A program made the translations under genes and the position numbers. This document shows, piece by piece, positions 44,267-53,634 of a stretch of DNA of 64,000 bases. The stretch's first letter is position 1; every line of letters begins with the position of its first letter. Source of the DNA: Methylococcaceae bacterium (GTDB lineage Bacteria; Pseudomonadota; Gammaproteobacteria; Methylococcales; Methylomonadaceae); contig JAUYBL010000030.1 in NCBI GenBank assembly GCA_030693065.1, forward strand, positions 27,761 to 91,760, written 5' to 3'. Below the pieces are notes generated by a model. It was not told where the DNA came from. It did no database searches and saw only the letters and a program-made list of their open reading frames with translations.

Positions 44267-44572
44267 GAAATATCCTGAAGAGTTAATTACATAAGGTAAG
44301 CGTATTTAGGATACGTCGAACAAAACCACATACCTAACAGATACTTCACTGAGAGAGTGTATTTGGCTTGCACTTTATCCTGGCACCTTTTCCTTACTAT
44401 GTTCGGCAACGTACAGAAAATGCCATGTGGTCAGTTATTATTAGTAACAAGGCTTGTAAACCTTTAAAACCGCCCTTCAACAAAATTACATCAACGAATA
44501 AGCTTCAGGGGTTCCCCTGTAGTCAATGGATATAGGACTACTCTTGAAAACGATGCGTGTTGCAATACTTTT
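44267..44572. other. 306-bp gap before the Anbu gene
   Basis: No gene visible. The only structure seen is a short perfect hairpin CAGGGG-TT-CCCCTG (44506-44519). The Anbu gene at 44573 has no clear ribosome-binding site in front of it. Confidence 0.4.
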
Positions 44573-45298
44573 ATGACTTACTGTACAGGCATCATGCTTG
44601 ATACCGGATTGGTGTTTGCGTCAGACTCGCGCACCCATGCAGGAGTCGACAACATTGCGCGATTCTGCAAAATGACCGTGTTTGAACGCGTTGGTGATCG
44701 GGTTGTCGTGCTTTTAAGTTCAGGCAACTTAGCTGGCACACAGGCGGTTATCAGCTTATTGAAACAGCGCAATGACAAAAACGCAGGGCCCAATATATGG
44801 AGCGCCGAGTCTATGTTTGATGTTGCTAACTTGGTATCGGACGCAGTTCGTGACATTGATCGACGCGACGGCCAACATTTAGCAGCCTGTGCTATTAGCT
44901 TCAATGCCTCGTTTATACTTGGCGGACAGATTGCCGGCGAAGCGCCGCGCCTTTTTCGGCTCTATGCGCAGGGTAATTTTATCGAGGCCAGTATGGAAAC
45001 GCCTTATCTTCAGACCGGGGAAACTAAATACGGAAAGCCAATCCTTGATCGGGTCATTACCCGGTCGACCTCTCTGAACGATGCTGCAAAATGTGTCCTC
45101 GTTTCGTTTGATTCAACGATGTGCAGTAATTTATCAGTCGGCATGCCAATCGATCTTATCTGCTATCAACGTGACAGTCTTGAAGTGCGCATGCGTCGTC
45201 GCTTCGATCCAGGGGATGCCTATTTCAGTGAGCTCGGCAAGCAGTGGACGGAAGGCACTCGACAGGTGTTTAGTCATCTGCCCAACCTGGACTGGTAA
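44573..45298 (+). CDS. Anbu peptidase (ancestral proteasome-beta-like)
   Basis: A 241-residue Ntn-hydrolase. After the initiator Met the protein opens T-YCTGIMLDTGLVFASDSRTHAGVDNIARFCKM, so Thr2 would be exposed as the N-terminal nucleophile; the VLLSSGNLAGTQAVISLLKQR region also matches the fold. Anbu is an HslV/proteasome-related peptidase whose substrates are not well known. It leads a cluster with a transglutaminase, an ATP-grasp protein and an alpha-E protein, a known association (Iyer and co-workers, 2009). No ribosome-binding site is obvious. Confidence 0.9.
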   Translation: MTYCTGIMLDTGLVFASDSRTHAGVDNIARFCKMTVFERVGDRVVVLLSSGNLAGTQAVISLLKQRNDKNAGPNIWSAESMFDVANLVSDAVRDIDRRDGQHLAACAISFNASFILGGQIAGEAPRLFRLYAQGNFIEASMETPYLQTGETKYGKPILDRVITRSTSLNDAAKCVLVSFDSTMCSNLSVGMPIDLICYQRDSLEVRMRRRFDPGDAYFSELGKQWTEGTRQVFSHLPNLDW

Positions 45299-45330
45299 GT
45301 TAATTTAACTTGGTCTCAGAGAAAGCATTA

Positions 45331-46062
45331 ATGGATAGACGGGGCAGCGGTCATAGAGAATATGGTTTGGTAATCACTTGCGAGCATGGCGGCAATCAGA
45401 TTCCCGAGCCGTATTGCTACCTGTTTAATGACCAACAGGCATTGCTGGACTCTCATCGTGGCTTTGATCCCGGCGCGCTCAGTGTGGCAAGAGCGCTGGC
45501 AACAGAATTTACAGCGCCACTGGTGATCTCCACCGTCAGCCGTCTGCTGGTTGACCTGAATCGCTCCGTCGGCCACCCACGCCTTCATGCCGAAGCAGTC
45601 CGTAACGCGCCAGCGGAGATGCGACAGCGGATATTGGAGCAACATTACCAGCCCTATCGTGAGCAAACGGAGTGTTTGGTCAGGCAAGCGATTGAAGATT
45701 ACGGCCAGGTGATCCACATCTCATCGCACAGTTTTACGCCCGAGTTAGACGGCAAGGTAAGGAATGCCGATATTGGTCTGCTTTATGATCCAAGCCGACC
45801 GGGCGAATTAGAACTATGCGAACGCTGGAAGGCGGCGCTCAAGACTTGCGCGCAAGAGCTCCGCGTTCGTCGCAATTACCCTTATGCGGGTAAAGGTGAT
45901 GGCCTGACAGCTTGGTTTCGTCGGCGGCTGTCACCCGCAACCTACATCGGTATCGAGTTGGAGATCAACCAAAAGCACATTATTCGGACCGGGCGACATT
46001 GGAGTGCACTGCGCAAGATGATTGTCGAGTCTCTGCGCATAACGATTGATAGAAATTATTAA
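45331..46062 (+). CDS. N-formylglutamate amidohydrolase-like protein
   Basis: A 243-residue protein from ATG 45331. Typical segments: ITCEHGGNQIPEPY (metal-binding His), DSHRGFDPGALSVARAL, VDLNRSVGHPRLHAE, ISSHSFTPELDG, DIGLLYDP and a late GIELEINQK. These fit the N-formylglutamate amidohydrolase family. The true substrate is likely a peptide-like product of the neighbouring ATP-grasp system rather than N-formylglutamate from histidine breakdown, since no histidine genes are near; this is inference. It lies 33 bases after Anbu. Confidence 0.85.
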   Translation: MDRRGSGHREYGLVITCEHGGNQIPEPYCYLFNDQQALLDSHRGFDPGALSVARALATEFTAPLVISTVSRLLVDLNRSVGHPRLHAEAVRNAPAEMRQRILEQHYQPYREQTECLVRQAIEDYGQVIHISSHSFTPELDGKVRNADIGLLYDPSRPGELELCERWKAALKTCAQELRVRRNYPYAGKGDGLTAWFRRRLSPATYIGIELEINQKHIIRTGRHWSALRKMIVESLRITIDRNY

Positions 46063-46144
46063 AGGATAACCAGATAGACATGACTTACCTAACCAACTGT
46101 CAGAGTTTACGTCAGGCTATTCTGACGTCAGCAGGAGCACTACC

Positions 46145-46966
46145 ATGAAGATCCGCATAGGCTATGAACTGATTTATAATTGCCCTCAGCCGACACCAAT
46201 GATACTGACCCTAAGTGTGCATTACACACGTGCTTCAGACATCATCATTCCGGATTATCTGATCACCGATCCGCCCATCCCGATTACTGCCTATCGCGAC
46301 AATTTCGGCAATTGGTGTAGTCGTATTGTCGCACCACAGGGTCGACTCAAACTGTCCACAGATGCGCTAGTGCGAGATACCGGCCAGCCGGATAGAACGA
46401 TGTCTCAGGCAAAACAAACACCAGTAGAAAAACTACCCGATGAAACGCTGATATTCTTATTGGGGAGCCGCTATTGCGAAACCGATCGTCTGTCTGAGAT
46501 TGCTTGGCAACTGTTCGATAAAGCACCGACTGGGTGGGCGCGCGTTCAGGCAATCTGCGACTATGTTAACCAACATATTACCTTTGGCTATGAATACGCG
46601 CGCAAGACTAAAACTGCTTGGGAGGTTTTTCAGGAAAGGTCAGGGGTTTGCCGTGATTATGCGCACCTTGCCATCGTTTTTTGTCGCTGTATGAATATTC
46701 CTGCGCGTTACTGCAGCGGTTATTTAGGTGACATTGGTATGCCGCCTCCTTATGGGGTGATGGATTTTGCCGGTTGGTTCGAGGCCTATCTTGACGGGAA
46801 TTGGTATACCTTTGACGCCCGCAACAACATCCCTCGCATCGGACGTGTATTGATCGCTCGAGGTAGGGACGCAGCTGATGTTGCCATTGCCTGTACTTTC
46901 GGCCCCAATCTTCTGGAGAGTTTTAAGGTTAGGACCGATGAGGTGCCTGAGTTGGGGACCGGATGA
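46145..46966 (+). CDS. Transglutaminase-like cysteine protein
   Basis: A 273-residue transglutaminase-fold protein. The nucleophile is in ERSGVCRDYAHLAI (Cys). The aspartate position reads WYTFDARNN. The position where the catalytic His is expected reads MDFAGWFEAYL, with Ala instead of His two residues before W. This may be a trait of the family associated with alpha-E and ATP-grasp genes. An N-terminal bacterial transglutaminase-like domain (residues 1-100) precedes it. It is likely a peptidase or transferase partner for the ATP-grasp ligase. It follows the amidohydrolase by 82 bases. Confidence 0.87.
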   Translation: MKIRIGYELIYNCPQPTPMILTLSVHYTRASDIIIPDYLITDPPIPITAYRDNFGNWCSRIVAPQGRLKLSTDALVRDTGQPDRTMSQAKQTPVEKLPDETLIFLLGSRYCETDRLSEIAWQLFDKAPTGWARVQAICDYVNQHITFGYEYARKTKTAWEVFQERSGVCRDYAHLAIVFCRCMNIPARYCSGYLGDIGMPPPYGVMDFAGWFEAYLDGNWYTFDARNNIPRIGRVLIARGRDAADVAIACTFGPNLLESFKVRTDEVPELGTG

Positions 46967-47038
46967 CGACTCACTACCATCTGCCTTACTCGAGTGGTAT
47001 CAGCGGCGATATACAGCGTTAGCATGGGGTGTTTAAAC

Positions 47039-47896
47039 TTATAGTCTGGCGAGAAGCTCAGCTTTTTTGGCACTGTATTCATCATCCGTCAATATACCTT
47101 TGTCTTTCAAACCGGCCAATTTCTCAATAGCGTTGAAAATATCCGCTTCTTGATTTGCAATTTGGTTATTAGCTGGGTTTGACTCATTAAATGAGGGGAT
47201 TGGTTGAGATTGAACCGGCGTTTGTACGGGCACATTATCGATAGAAATAATGGGAAGCGTATTTACATCGACCAGCCCGTATTGACTGGTAAAAGTAACA
47301 GAGCCACCAACAGACTGTTGCTGTGAAAAACCACCAATCTGATGATCCAGGGTATCGTAAAGTGTTACGTGTCCATTGAGCTCAATAGCTAGACGATGAA
47401 TGGTGGCAAAATAGGCATAGCGCACATTATTCTGCGAGCCAGTGCTGGTTGGAAATTGCAGTCCTGCGGGCCACCAGTTTCCAGAACTGCCAGCAGGTGG
47501 CGGCACAAACAAGCTGACGTCTCCGGTAGGACCGGAACTATTTTGTTGCTGCTGATTGCCTCCAACGAAGTTGCTTTGTTGCTGAGCCCCTTGATTCTGC
47601 GATTGAAAGCTGCCACTTTGAATGAGGCCTGGTTGATTGGCAATGAGATTTGAAAGTTCTTGGCAGAGTCCGCCTACCGTATTTTTTAAGCCATTATTAA
47701 ACATATCACCCAACATAATCATGCCGCCCCTCATCCATTGCCCAGAGCCGCCAAACTCAGGATGATTAAACTGTGCCATGGAACCGTTGCCGTTGATGAC
47801 CGAATGCAACATGCTGAGTACTGCATCAGGACTAAAATTATAGCGATGTGCAATGTTGTTGATTATTTGCTGGCCTTCCGGCGTAAGCTGGTTCAT
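47039..47896 (-). CDS. SHOCT-domain protein with Gln/Asn-rich middle
   Basis: A 285-residue protein. The C-terminal ~35 residues form a SHOCT module (FNAIEKLAGLKDKGILTDDEYSAKKAELLARL). Residues about 90-150 are Gln/Asn/Ser-rich (QSQNQGAQQQSNFVGGNQQQQNSS) and look disordered. The remaining part is unknown. It lies on the opposite strand, in the middle of the Anbu cluster, splitting transglutaminase from ATP-grasp. Its own function is unknown. Confidence 0.78.
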   Translation of the reverse strand: MNQLTPEGQQIINNIAHRYNFSPDAVLSMLHSVINGNGSMAQFNHPEFGGSGQWMRGGMIMLGDMFNNGLKNTVGGLCQELSNLIANQPGLIQSGSFQSQNQGAQQQSNFVGGNQQQQNSSGPTGDVSLFVPPPAGSSGNWWPAGLQFPTSTGSQNNVRYAYFATIHRLAIELNGHVTLYDTLDHQIGGFSQQQSVGGSVTFTSQYGLVDVNTLPIISIDNVPVQTPVQSQPIPSFNESNPANNQIANQEADIFNAIEKLAGLKDKGILTDDEYSAKKAELLARL

Positions 47897-48182
47897 TAGG
47901 AATGTCCGCTAGGTTTAAGATGGGAATTAGGTTAAATAAGTAAGACTGACAATTTGTAGTCTCAATTTGAATTCATATTCAGTTTAAATCAACAACCAAC
48001 CCAATACACTAAATTAATCAATTCAGTTGAATACGTCGAATTTCTATTACAAGTTTTAAAACACCGACTTTCGCTCCGCTATTAAAGCTGTGATTTATCT
48101 GTTACAAGAGTTTAACTAATATCAATCTTACCCTCCCTAAGGCACTTATTTTCGAACAACCTCTTCCATCCTAAATTTAACT

Positions 48183-49610
48183 ATGAATACGAAAATATTA
48201 AAAAAATATTTTAACGAAATGTATTCCGATAATGGAGCCGTTCGCGACATTTACCAATCGTATGCACGCTGGTTAAAAGAATTGCCTGATGGAACCTTAG
48301 AGCGCAGAAACGCGGAAGCAGAATTATTGTTCCGGCGACTAGGAATCACCTTCGCTGTCTACGGCGAAACGAAAAATGCCGAACGACTAATTCCATTTGA
48401 TATTGTGCCGCGTATTTTTGGTGCAGCCGAATGGCAGCGCCTGGAACAAGGTTTAAAGCAGCGGGTAAGAGCGCTTAACGCTTTTTTACATGATATATAT
48501 CACGATCAAGAAATCATTAAGGCCGGTGTGATCAGCGCACACCAGGTGCTGGACAATAAGCTGTATCGCCCCGAGATGCAGGGGGTCGATCTACCAAATC
48601 AGGTTTATGCTCACATTGCAGGCATCGATTTGGTGCGGGTTGCTGAAAATGATTTCTATGTATTGGAGGACAATCTACGCACGCCGTCTGGTGTTTCGTA
48701 TATGTTGGAAAACCGCAAAACCATGATGCGTTTATTTCCGGAGCTGTTTGTTCAACATACCATTGAGCCAGTGGAACACTATCCGCAAATGCTGCTCAAT
48801 ACTCTGCGCGAAGCGGCACCGGCGAATGTCACTTATCCGGTCATTGTAGTGATGACACCTGGATCTTATAACAGTGCCTATTTTGAACACGCCTACCTTG
48901 CTAGTCAGATGGGTGTGGAACTGGTCGAAGGCCAGGATCTGTTTGTGCATCAACAAAAGGTTTATATGCACACCACCGATGGCCCACAACAAGTCCATGT
49001 GATTTACCGGCGGGTGGACGACGATTTTATCGATCCACGTGTGTTCCTTCCCGATTCGACGCTTGGTGTGCCGGGTTTGATGGATGCCTATTGCAGCGGC
49101 AATGTGGCACTAGCCAACGGTGTCGGCACAGGTGTAGCGGACGACAAATCCACTTATCTGTTCGTACCGGAAATGATCCGCTTTTATCTCGGCGAAGCGC
49201 CGCTGCTATCCAATGTGCCGACTTGGCGCTTAAGTGAGCCTGAAGATTTGAGCTATGTCCTGGCGCATTTGCCGGAACTGGTAATCAAGGAGGTACAAGG
49301 CTCCGGTGGCTACGGCATGCTGGTTGGTCCAACCAGTACGCAGGCCGAAATAGCAGCTTACAAGCAACGCATTCTGGCGGAACCAGCCAAATTCATTGCG
49401 CAACCCACGCTGGCATTGTCGTGCTGCCCAACGCTGGTGGAATCCGGCGTTGCGCCACGGCATGTTGATTTGAGACCGTTCGTGTTGTCGGGCAAAGAAG
49501 TACGCATAGTGCCAGGAGGTCTTACGCGGGTGGCACTCAACGACGGCTCGCTGGTAGTCAATTCCTCTCAGGGGGGCGGCACTAAAGACACTTGGGTATT
49601 AGAGGACTAA
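48183..49610 (+). CDS. Circularly permuted ATP-grasp type 2 protein
   Basis: A 475-residue protein of the permuted ATP-grasp family linked to alpha-E genes: YQSYARWLKELPDGTLERRNAEAELLFRRLGITFAVYGE at the N-terminus, then FDIVPRIFGAAEWQRLEQGLKQRVRALNAFLHDIYHDQ, an EDNLRTPSGVSYMLENR block, and KEVQGSGGYGMLVGP near residue 365, the probable ATP loop. It should form amide bonds with ATP, perhaps adding amino acids to a peptide. It is 3 bases before the alpha-E gene, so the pair is co-translated. Confidence 0.9.
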   Translation: MNTKILKKYFNEMYSDNGAVRDIYQSYARWLKELPDGTLERRNAEAELLFRRLGITFAVYGETKNAERLIPFDIVPRIFGAAEWQRLEQGLKQRVRALNAFLHDIYHDQEIIKAGVISAHQVLDNKLYRPEMQGVDLPNQVYAHIAGIDLVRVAENDFYVLEDNLRTPSGVSYMLENRKTMMRLFPELFVQHTIEPVEHYPQMLLNTLREAAPANVTYPVIVVMTPGSYNSAYFEHAYLASQMGVELVEGQDLFVHQQKVYMHTTDGPQQVHVIYRRVDDDFIDPRVFLPDSTLGVPGLMDAYCSGNVALANGVGTGVADDKSTYLFVPEMIRFYLGEAPLLSNVPTWRLSEPEDLSYVLAHLPELVIKEVQGSGGYGMLVGPTSTQAEIAAYKQRILAEPAKFIAQPTLALSCCPTLVESGVAPRHVDLRPFVLSGKEVRIVPGGLTRVALNDGSLVVNSSQGGGTKDTWVLED

Positions 49611-49613
49611 ATC

Positions 49614-50573
49614 ATGCTATCCCGTACTGCTGAAAATTTATATTGGATGGCGCGTCATATCGAGCGTGCCGAAAACACTGCACGCGTGCTGGATGTTGCG
49701 CATCGTACTTCATTACTACCGCTTGATATTGAAGGCACCGAGGCTTATTTATGGTACGCACCGCTAAATATAACCGGCTGTGCCGTCAGTTACACAGCCA
49801 AACATGGACTGGCCAGAGCAGATGCGGTTACCCACTATATGGCATTGGATCCGGACAACCCCGCCAGCATTTACAGTTGCTTGCGGCTTGCACGCGAGAA
49901 TGCACGCACCGTGCGCGGCGCCATTACCTCTGAAATGTGGCAAGTCATCAACGATACCTGGCTAGAACTCAATCGTCTGCCACAACAGATGGATCATGAA
50001 AAATTCCGGGATTTTTTCGACTGGGTCAAGGATCGCTCACATCTGTTTCGTGGCGTAACGTTGGGAACGATACTTAAAGATATTGGGCTCAGCTTCATCA
50101 AACTGGGCACTTTTCTGGAACGCGCCGACAACACCGCGCGTATTCTGGATGTGAAATATCATATTTTACTGCCCAGCGTCAGCGATGTCGGCGGCGCAGC
50201 GGATTATTACCAATGGGGTTCATTACTGAAATCAGTCAGTGCTTTTGAAGCTTACCAAAGAATATATCGCGACGTAATTTCTCCGCTGCGGGTCAGTGAA
50301 TTACTCATTTTCAGGGCGGATATGCCACGCTCACTGCATGCCTGTATGGATGAAGTAGAGGCAGCCTTGCTCGATATTAATGGGTTTTCCGGTCAGGAAG
50401 CTCGCCGCCTTGCCGGTGAACAACATGCGGCGCTGCATTTCGGCCGTATCGAAGATGCATTCGGCCGCGGTTTACATGAATATCTTACCGATTTTTTGAA
50501 AAATACTGCATTGTTGGGCCGCGAGATTCGCGACGCTTATTTAGCGCGCCGTGACAGGCTGTTGATTAGATAA
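49614..50573 (+). CDS. Alpha-E domain protein (DUF403-like)
   Basis: A 319-residue, largely alpha-helical protein that begins MLSRTAENLYWMARHIERAENTARVLDVAHRTSLLP, the typical opening of alpha-E proteins. A second similar block, LGTFLERADNTARILDVKYHILLP, appears in the middle (about 163-186). Its role in the ATP-grasp system is not known; a peptide-holding role has been suggested. A good ribosome-binding site (GAGGACT) precedes the ATG. Confidence 0.92.
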   Translation: MLSRTAENLYWMARHIERAENTARVLDVAHRTSLLPLDIEGTEAYLWYAPLNITGCAVSYTAKHGLARADAVTHYMALDPDNPASIYSCLRLARENARTVRGAITSEMWQVINDTWLELNRLPQQMDHEKFRDFFDWVKDRSHLFRGVTLGTILKDIGLSFIKLGTFLERADNTARILDVKYHILLPSVSDVGGAADYYQWGSLLKSVSAFEAYQRIYRDVISPLRVSELLIFRADMPRSLHACMDEVEAALLDINGFSGQEARRLAGEQHAALHFGRIEDAFGRGLHEYLTDFLKNTALLGREIRDAYLARRDRLLIR

Positions 50574-50833
50574 CTTAAATCATTTAACAGGTGTTACCCA
50601 GATGAGAAGCGCAGGACAAATTGACAGGATAGCTGATTTGCATGCATCGCACCCAAAGGGCGAGACACAGGGAGGCGCCGAGTGCGCTTGGTGCAATCCG
50701 GGTCGCCTTTTCTTTGGATACGTTCAATTTTAAGCTTGTTGACGATCAAAAGATTCCTCCGCACTTGACTCAACATCATCAAAAATCCTTTTCCAGGATT
50801 ATCATAAGGGCAACTTAAATTGTGGAGTTGGTA

Positions 50834-51409
50834 ATGAATCGATGTATCTGGGCGCAATCCAGCCTGCTTGAACAAAATTATCATGATCAGGAATGGGGTG
50901 TGCCTGTGTATGATGACCGTTTGCTGTTTGAGTTTTTAATCCTTGAAGGTGCCCAAGCCGGATTGAGCTGGGTCACTATTTTAAAAAAGCGCGATGCATA
51001 CCGGCTTGCCTTTGATAATTTCGATGCCGAAAAGATTGCTAACTATAACGATGACAAAGTTGCCGAATTGCTAGCCAATGTCGGCATTATTAGAAATCGA
51101 CTGAAAGTGCAATCAGCTATCACCAATGCGCGCGCCTTTTTGGCAGTGCAGCAGGAGTTTGGTAGTTTTTCAGACTATATCTGGCAATTTGTGGAAGGAA
51201 ATCCGATGGTAAATGCATGGGAAAAACATGCCGAGATTCCCGCCTCAACGCCTGTATCAGTGCGGATGAGCAAGGATTTACTAAAGCGTGGCTTTAAATT
51301 TGTCGGCCCAACCATTTGTTACGCGTTTATGCAGGCGACGGGTATGGTTAACGACCATGTTACCGATTGCTTCAGATATGCAGAAATCACTACAAATAAT
51401 CATGAATAG
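50834..51409 (+). CDS. tag: DNA-3-methyladenine glycosylase I
   Basis: A 191-residue base-excision repair enzyme from ATG 50834 (MNRCIWAQSSLLEQNYHDQEWGVPVYDDRLLFEFLILEGAQAGLSWVTILKKRDAYRLAF); an upstream GTG at 50822 is possible, but 50834 has GGAG at good spacing. Zinc-binding residues C4, H17 and a late H/C pair (DHVTDC) are present, as in E. coli Tag. It removes 3-methyladenine from alkylated DNA. It overlaps the potassium channel gene by 8 bases. Confidence 0.93.
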   Translation: MNRCIWAQSSLLEQNYHDQEWGVPVYDDRLLFEFLILEGAQAGLSWVTILKKRDAYRLAFDNFDAEKIANYNDDKVAELLANVGIIRNRLKVQSAITNARAFLAVQQEFGSFSDYIWQFVEGNPMVNAWEKHAEIPASTPVSVRMSKDLLKRGFKFVGPTICYAFMQATGMVNDHVTDCFRYAEITTNNHE

Positions 51410-52271
51410 ATCAAAGATACGCAAGCCGCCTACTTATAATGACGGTCAATCACTATCCCTTTGGCGCGAATCCCTTAATGACATCATTTTTGGTTCCGAA
51501 ACGCGCGCCGGCAAAGCCTTTGACGTAATTCTGATTGTTTGCATAGTCTTTAGCATCATCGTGGTAATGCTGGATAGTGTCAGCGACATTCAACAGCGTT
51601 ACGGGCAACTTTTATATGGTTTGGAATGGCTGTTTACCGGACTGTTCACCATCGAATATGTGCTGCGTGTGGTCACTGTCAGACGGCCCTGGCTTTATAT
51701 AACGAGTTTTTTTGGGCTGGTCGATGTGTTGGCAATTTTGCCTAATTATCTGATCCTACTGTTTCCAGGCATTAGTGTTAAATACATCTTGGTAATAAGG
51801 GTGCTGCGGATGTTGCGCATATTCCGGGTATTAAAACTCTCGGCATACATGCAGGAAGCCGATATATTGATGGCTGCGCTTGCGAACAGTACCCGCAAGA
51901 TTACAGTTTTTCTGTATGCGGTTCTGACTTTAGTGATAATTTTTGGTTCATTAATATATGTGGTCGAAGGCAGTGAGGCAGGTTTTACCAGCATCCCCAC
52001 GTCAATGTATTGGGCCATTGTCACCATCACCACAGTCGGTTACGGTGACATTGCACCAGCAACGCCGTTAGGACAAATGATTGCTGGACTATTGATGATT
52101 ACCGGTTACGGTGTTATTGCCGTGCCGACCGGCATATATAGTGCGGAAATTATTAAATCTTATAGGAACGAAAAAATCAGAAATGACGCTTGTCCGAATT
52201 GTGGCGCAACTGACCATGATTTTGATGCGAGTTTTTGTAAATTTTGTGGTCATCGATTGGATGAGGATTGA
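51402..52271 (+). CDS. Voltage-gated potassium channel with C-terminal zinc ribbon
   Basis: A 289-residue channel from ATG 51402, inside the tag stop region. S1-S4 are predicted between about 40 and 160, with an arginine-rich S4 (VIRVLRMLRIFRVLKL), then S5, the pore with the selectivity filter TVGYGD (about 220), and S6. The C-terminal 40 residues have CPNCGATDHDFDASFCKFCGHRL, a two-CxxC zinc ribbon not usual in this family. Translational coupling to tag is likely incidental. Confidence 0.87.
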   Translation: MNRSKIRKPPTYNDGQSLSLWRESLNDIIFGSETRAGKAFDVILIVCIVFSIIVVMLDSVSDIQQRYGQLLYGLEWLFTGLFTIEYVLRVVTVRRPWLYITSFFGLVDVLAILPNYLILLFPGISVKYILVIRVLRMLRIFRVLKLSAYMQEADILMAALANSTRKITVFLYAVLTLVIIFGSLIYVVEGSEAGFTSIPTSMYWAIVTITTVGYGDIAPATPLGQMIAGLLMITGYGVIAVPTGIYSAEIIKSYRNEKIRNDACPNCGATDHDFDASFCKFCGHRLDED

Positions 52272-52287
52272 ACGGTTATTTGACGCT

Positions 52288-53634
52288 TCAAAAATCACCC
52301 ACCGCTTTTTTTAAGGGTGCTTTAAAGGCGAATATTGCCAAACCGGTTACTGCGCCTAGAATCGCCAGCAACAAAAAGAAACTGTCTTTGGGCATTTTTT
52401 CGTAATAAGTGCCGATATAACCGGACAGATAATTACCAAAAAATGTCGCCAGAAACCACATCCCCATCATCATCCCGACAACTCTGGGCGGAGATACTTT
52501 GGTGACCAGCGATAAGCCAATCGGCGAGAGATGCAGCTCGCCTAAGGTATAAATCAAAGTGCATAGTACCAACCAAAGAAAGCTGATTTTTACGGTCGAT
52601 TCAAGGCCGGAAACCGCAACAATCAGTACTAAAAATGAAGCCCCGAGCAAGCCCGCGCCGAATGCCATTTTGCCGATACTTGATCGAGTTTTACCTTGTC
52701 CGGTAAGCCGCGTTGAGCGTCTGTCAAGCAATGGCGCCAGCAAAAAAATGAAGGCGGGATTGAGCGACTGAAACCAGGTCGACGGCATTTCCCAACCGAA
52801 CACATGCCAGTCGGTATTTTGATCGGCAAAAAGTTGCAAGGTATTGCCCTGTTGTTCATACACCGCCCAAAACATAATGTTGAGTACAGCCAACACGATC
52901 AGTCCGCCGATAGCTTGCCAATCTTTTCCGGTTAACGGCGCATCTTCCGATGGCTTAGTCGTTTTGATCGTGAACTGGTCTTCAACAAGATATTTGTGTC
53001 CGCCAAGATAAACCAGCAGCCCGAGCAACATGCCGACGCCCGCCGCGCCAAAGCCATAATGCCAACCATAGCGCTGGCCCAAGGTGCCGCAAACTAGCGG
53101 TGCGAAAAACGCGCCGAGATTAATGCCCATGTAAAAAATAGTAAACGCGCCATCGCGGCGAGGATCGCCGGGCGGATACAGACTGCCGACCTGTGTGGAA
53201 ATATTGGGCTTAAAACAGCCGCTGCCTAAGATCAATAACAGTAATGCCACCAGAAAGAACGCTTCGGAAGCCATTAAAAAGTGCCCCAACGCCATTAACA
53301 CCGCGCCCACCACAACAGTCTTACGTTGCCCCCAAAATCGATCTGCCAAAATTCCGCCGAAAATGGGCGTGAAATAGACAAACCCAGTGTAAAGTCCGTA
53401 AATCTGCGAAGCCAAGGGCTGAATACTCATTGGCCCGAAGAGATACTCCAATCCCGCCTGTAACGCCGTAAAGCCAAGCACAGTATCACCGCTTTGTGCG
53501 TTTTGGATCAGGTGCTGGGTCAGGTACAACACCAGCAGGGCGCGCATGCCGTAATATGAAAAGCGCTCCCACATTTCGGTGAAAAACAGCACAAACAAAC
53601 CGACAGGATGCCCAAACAAGGTTTTTTGCTTCAT
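52288..53634 (-). CDS. POT-family proton-dependent oligopeptide transporter
   Basis: A 448-residue transporter with about 12-14 membrane helices and the PTR signature: FFTEMWERFSYYGMRALLVLYL at the N-terminus (ExxERFxYYG) and GGILADRFWGQRKTVVVG. It imports di- and tripeptides using the proton gradient. It starts four bases before the end of the lipoprotein gene (ATGA overlap), so they are coupled. Shorter than E. coli DtpA (500 aa). Confidence 0.9.
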   Translation of the reverse strand: MKQKTLFGHPVGLFVLFFTEMWERFSYYGMRALLVLYLTQHLIQNAQSGDTVLGFTALQAGLEYLFGPMSIQPLASQIYGLYTGFVYFTPIFGGILADRFWGQRKTVVVGAVLMALGHFLMASEAFFLVALLLLILGSGCFKPNISTQVGSLYPPGDPRRDGAFTIFYMGINLGAFFAPLVCGTLGQRYGWHYGFGAAGVGMLLGLLVYLGGHKYLVEDQFTIKTTKPSEDAPLTGKDWQAIGGLIVLAVLNIMFWAVYEQQGNTLQLFADQNTDWHVFGWEMPSTWFQSLNPAFIFLLAPLLDRRSTRLTGQGKTRSSIGKMAFGAGLLGASFLVLIVAVSGLESTVKISFLWLVLCTLIYTLGELHLSPIGLSLVTKVSPPRVVGMMMGMWFLATFFGNYLSGYIGTYYEKMPKDSFFLLLAILGAVTGLAIFAFKAPLKKAVGDF

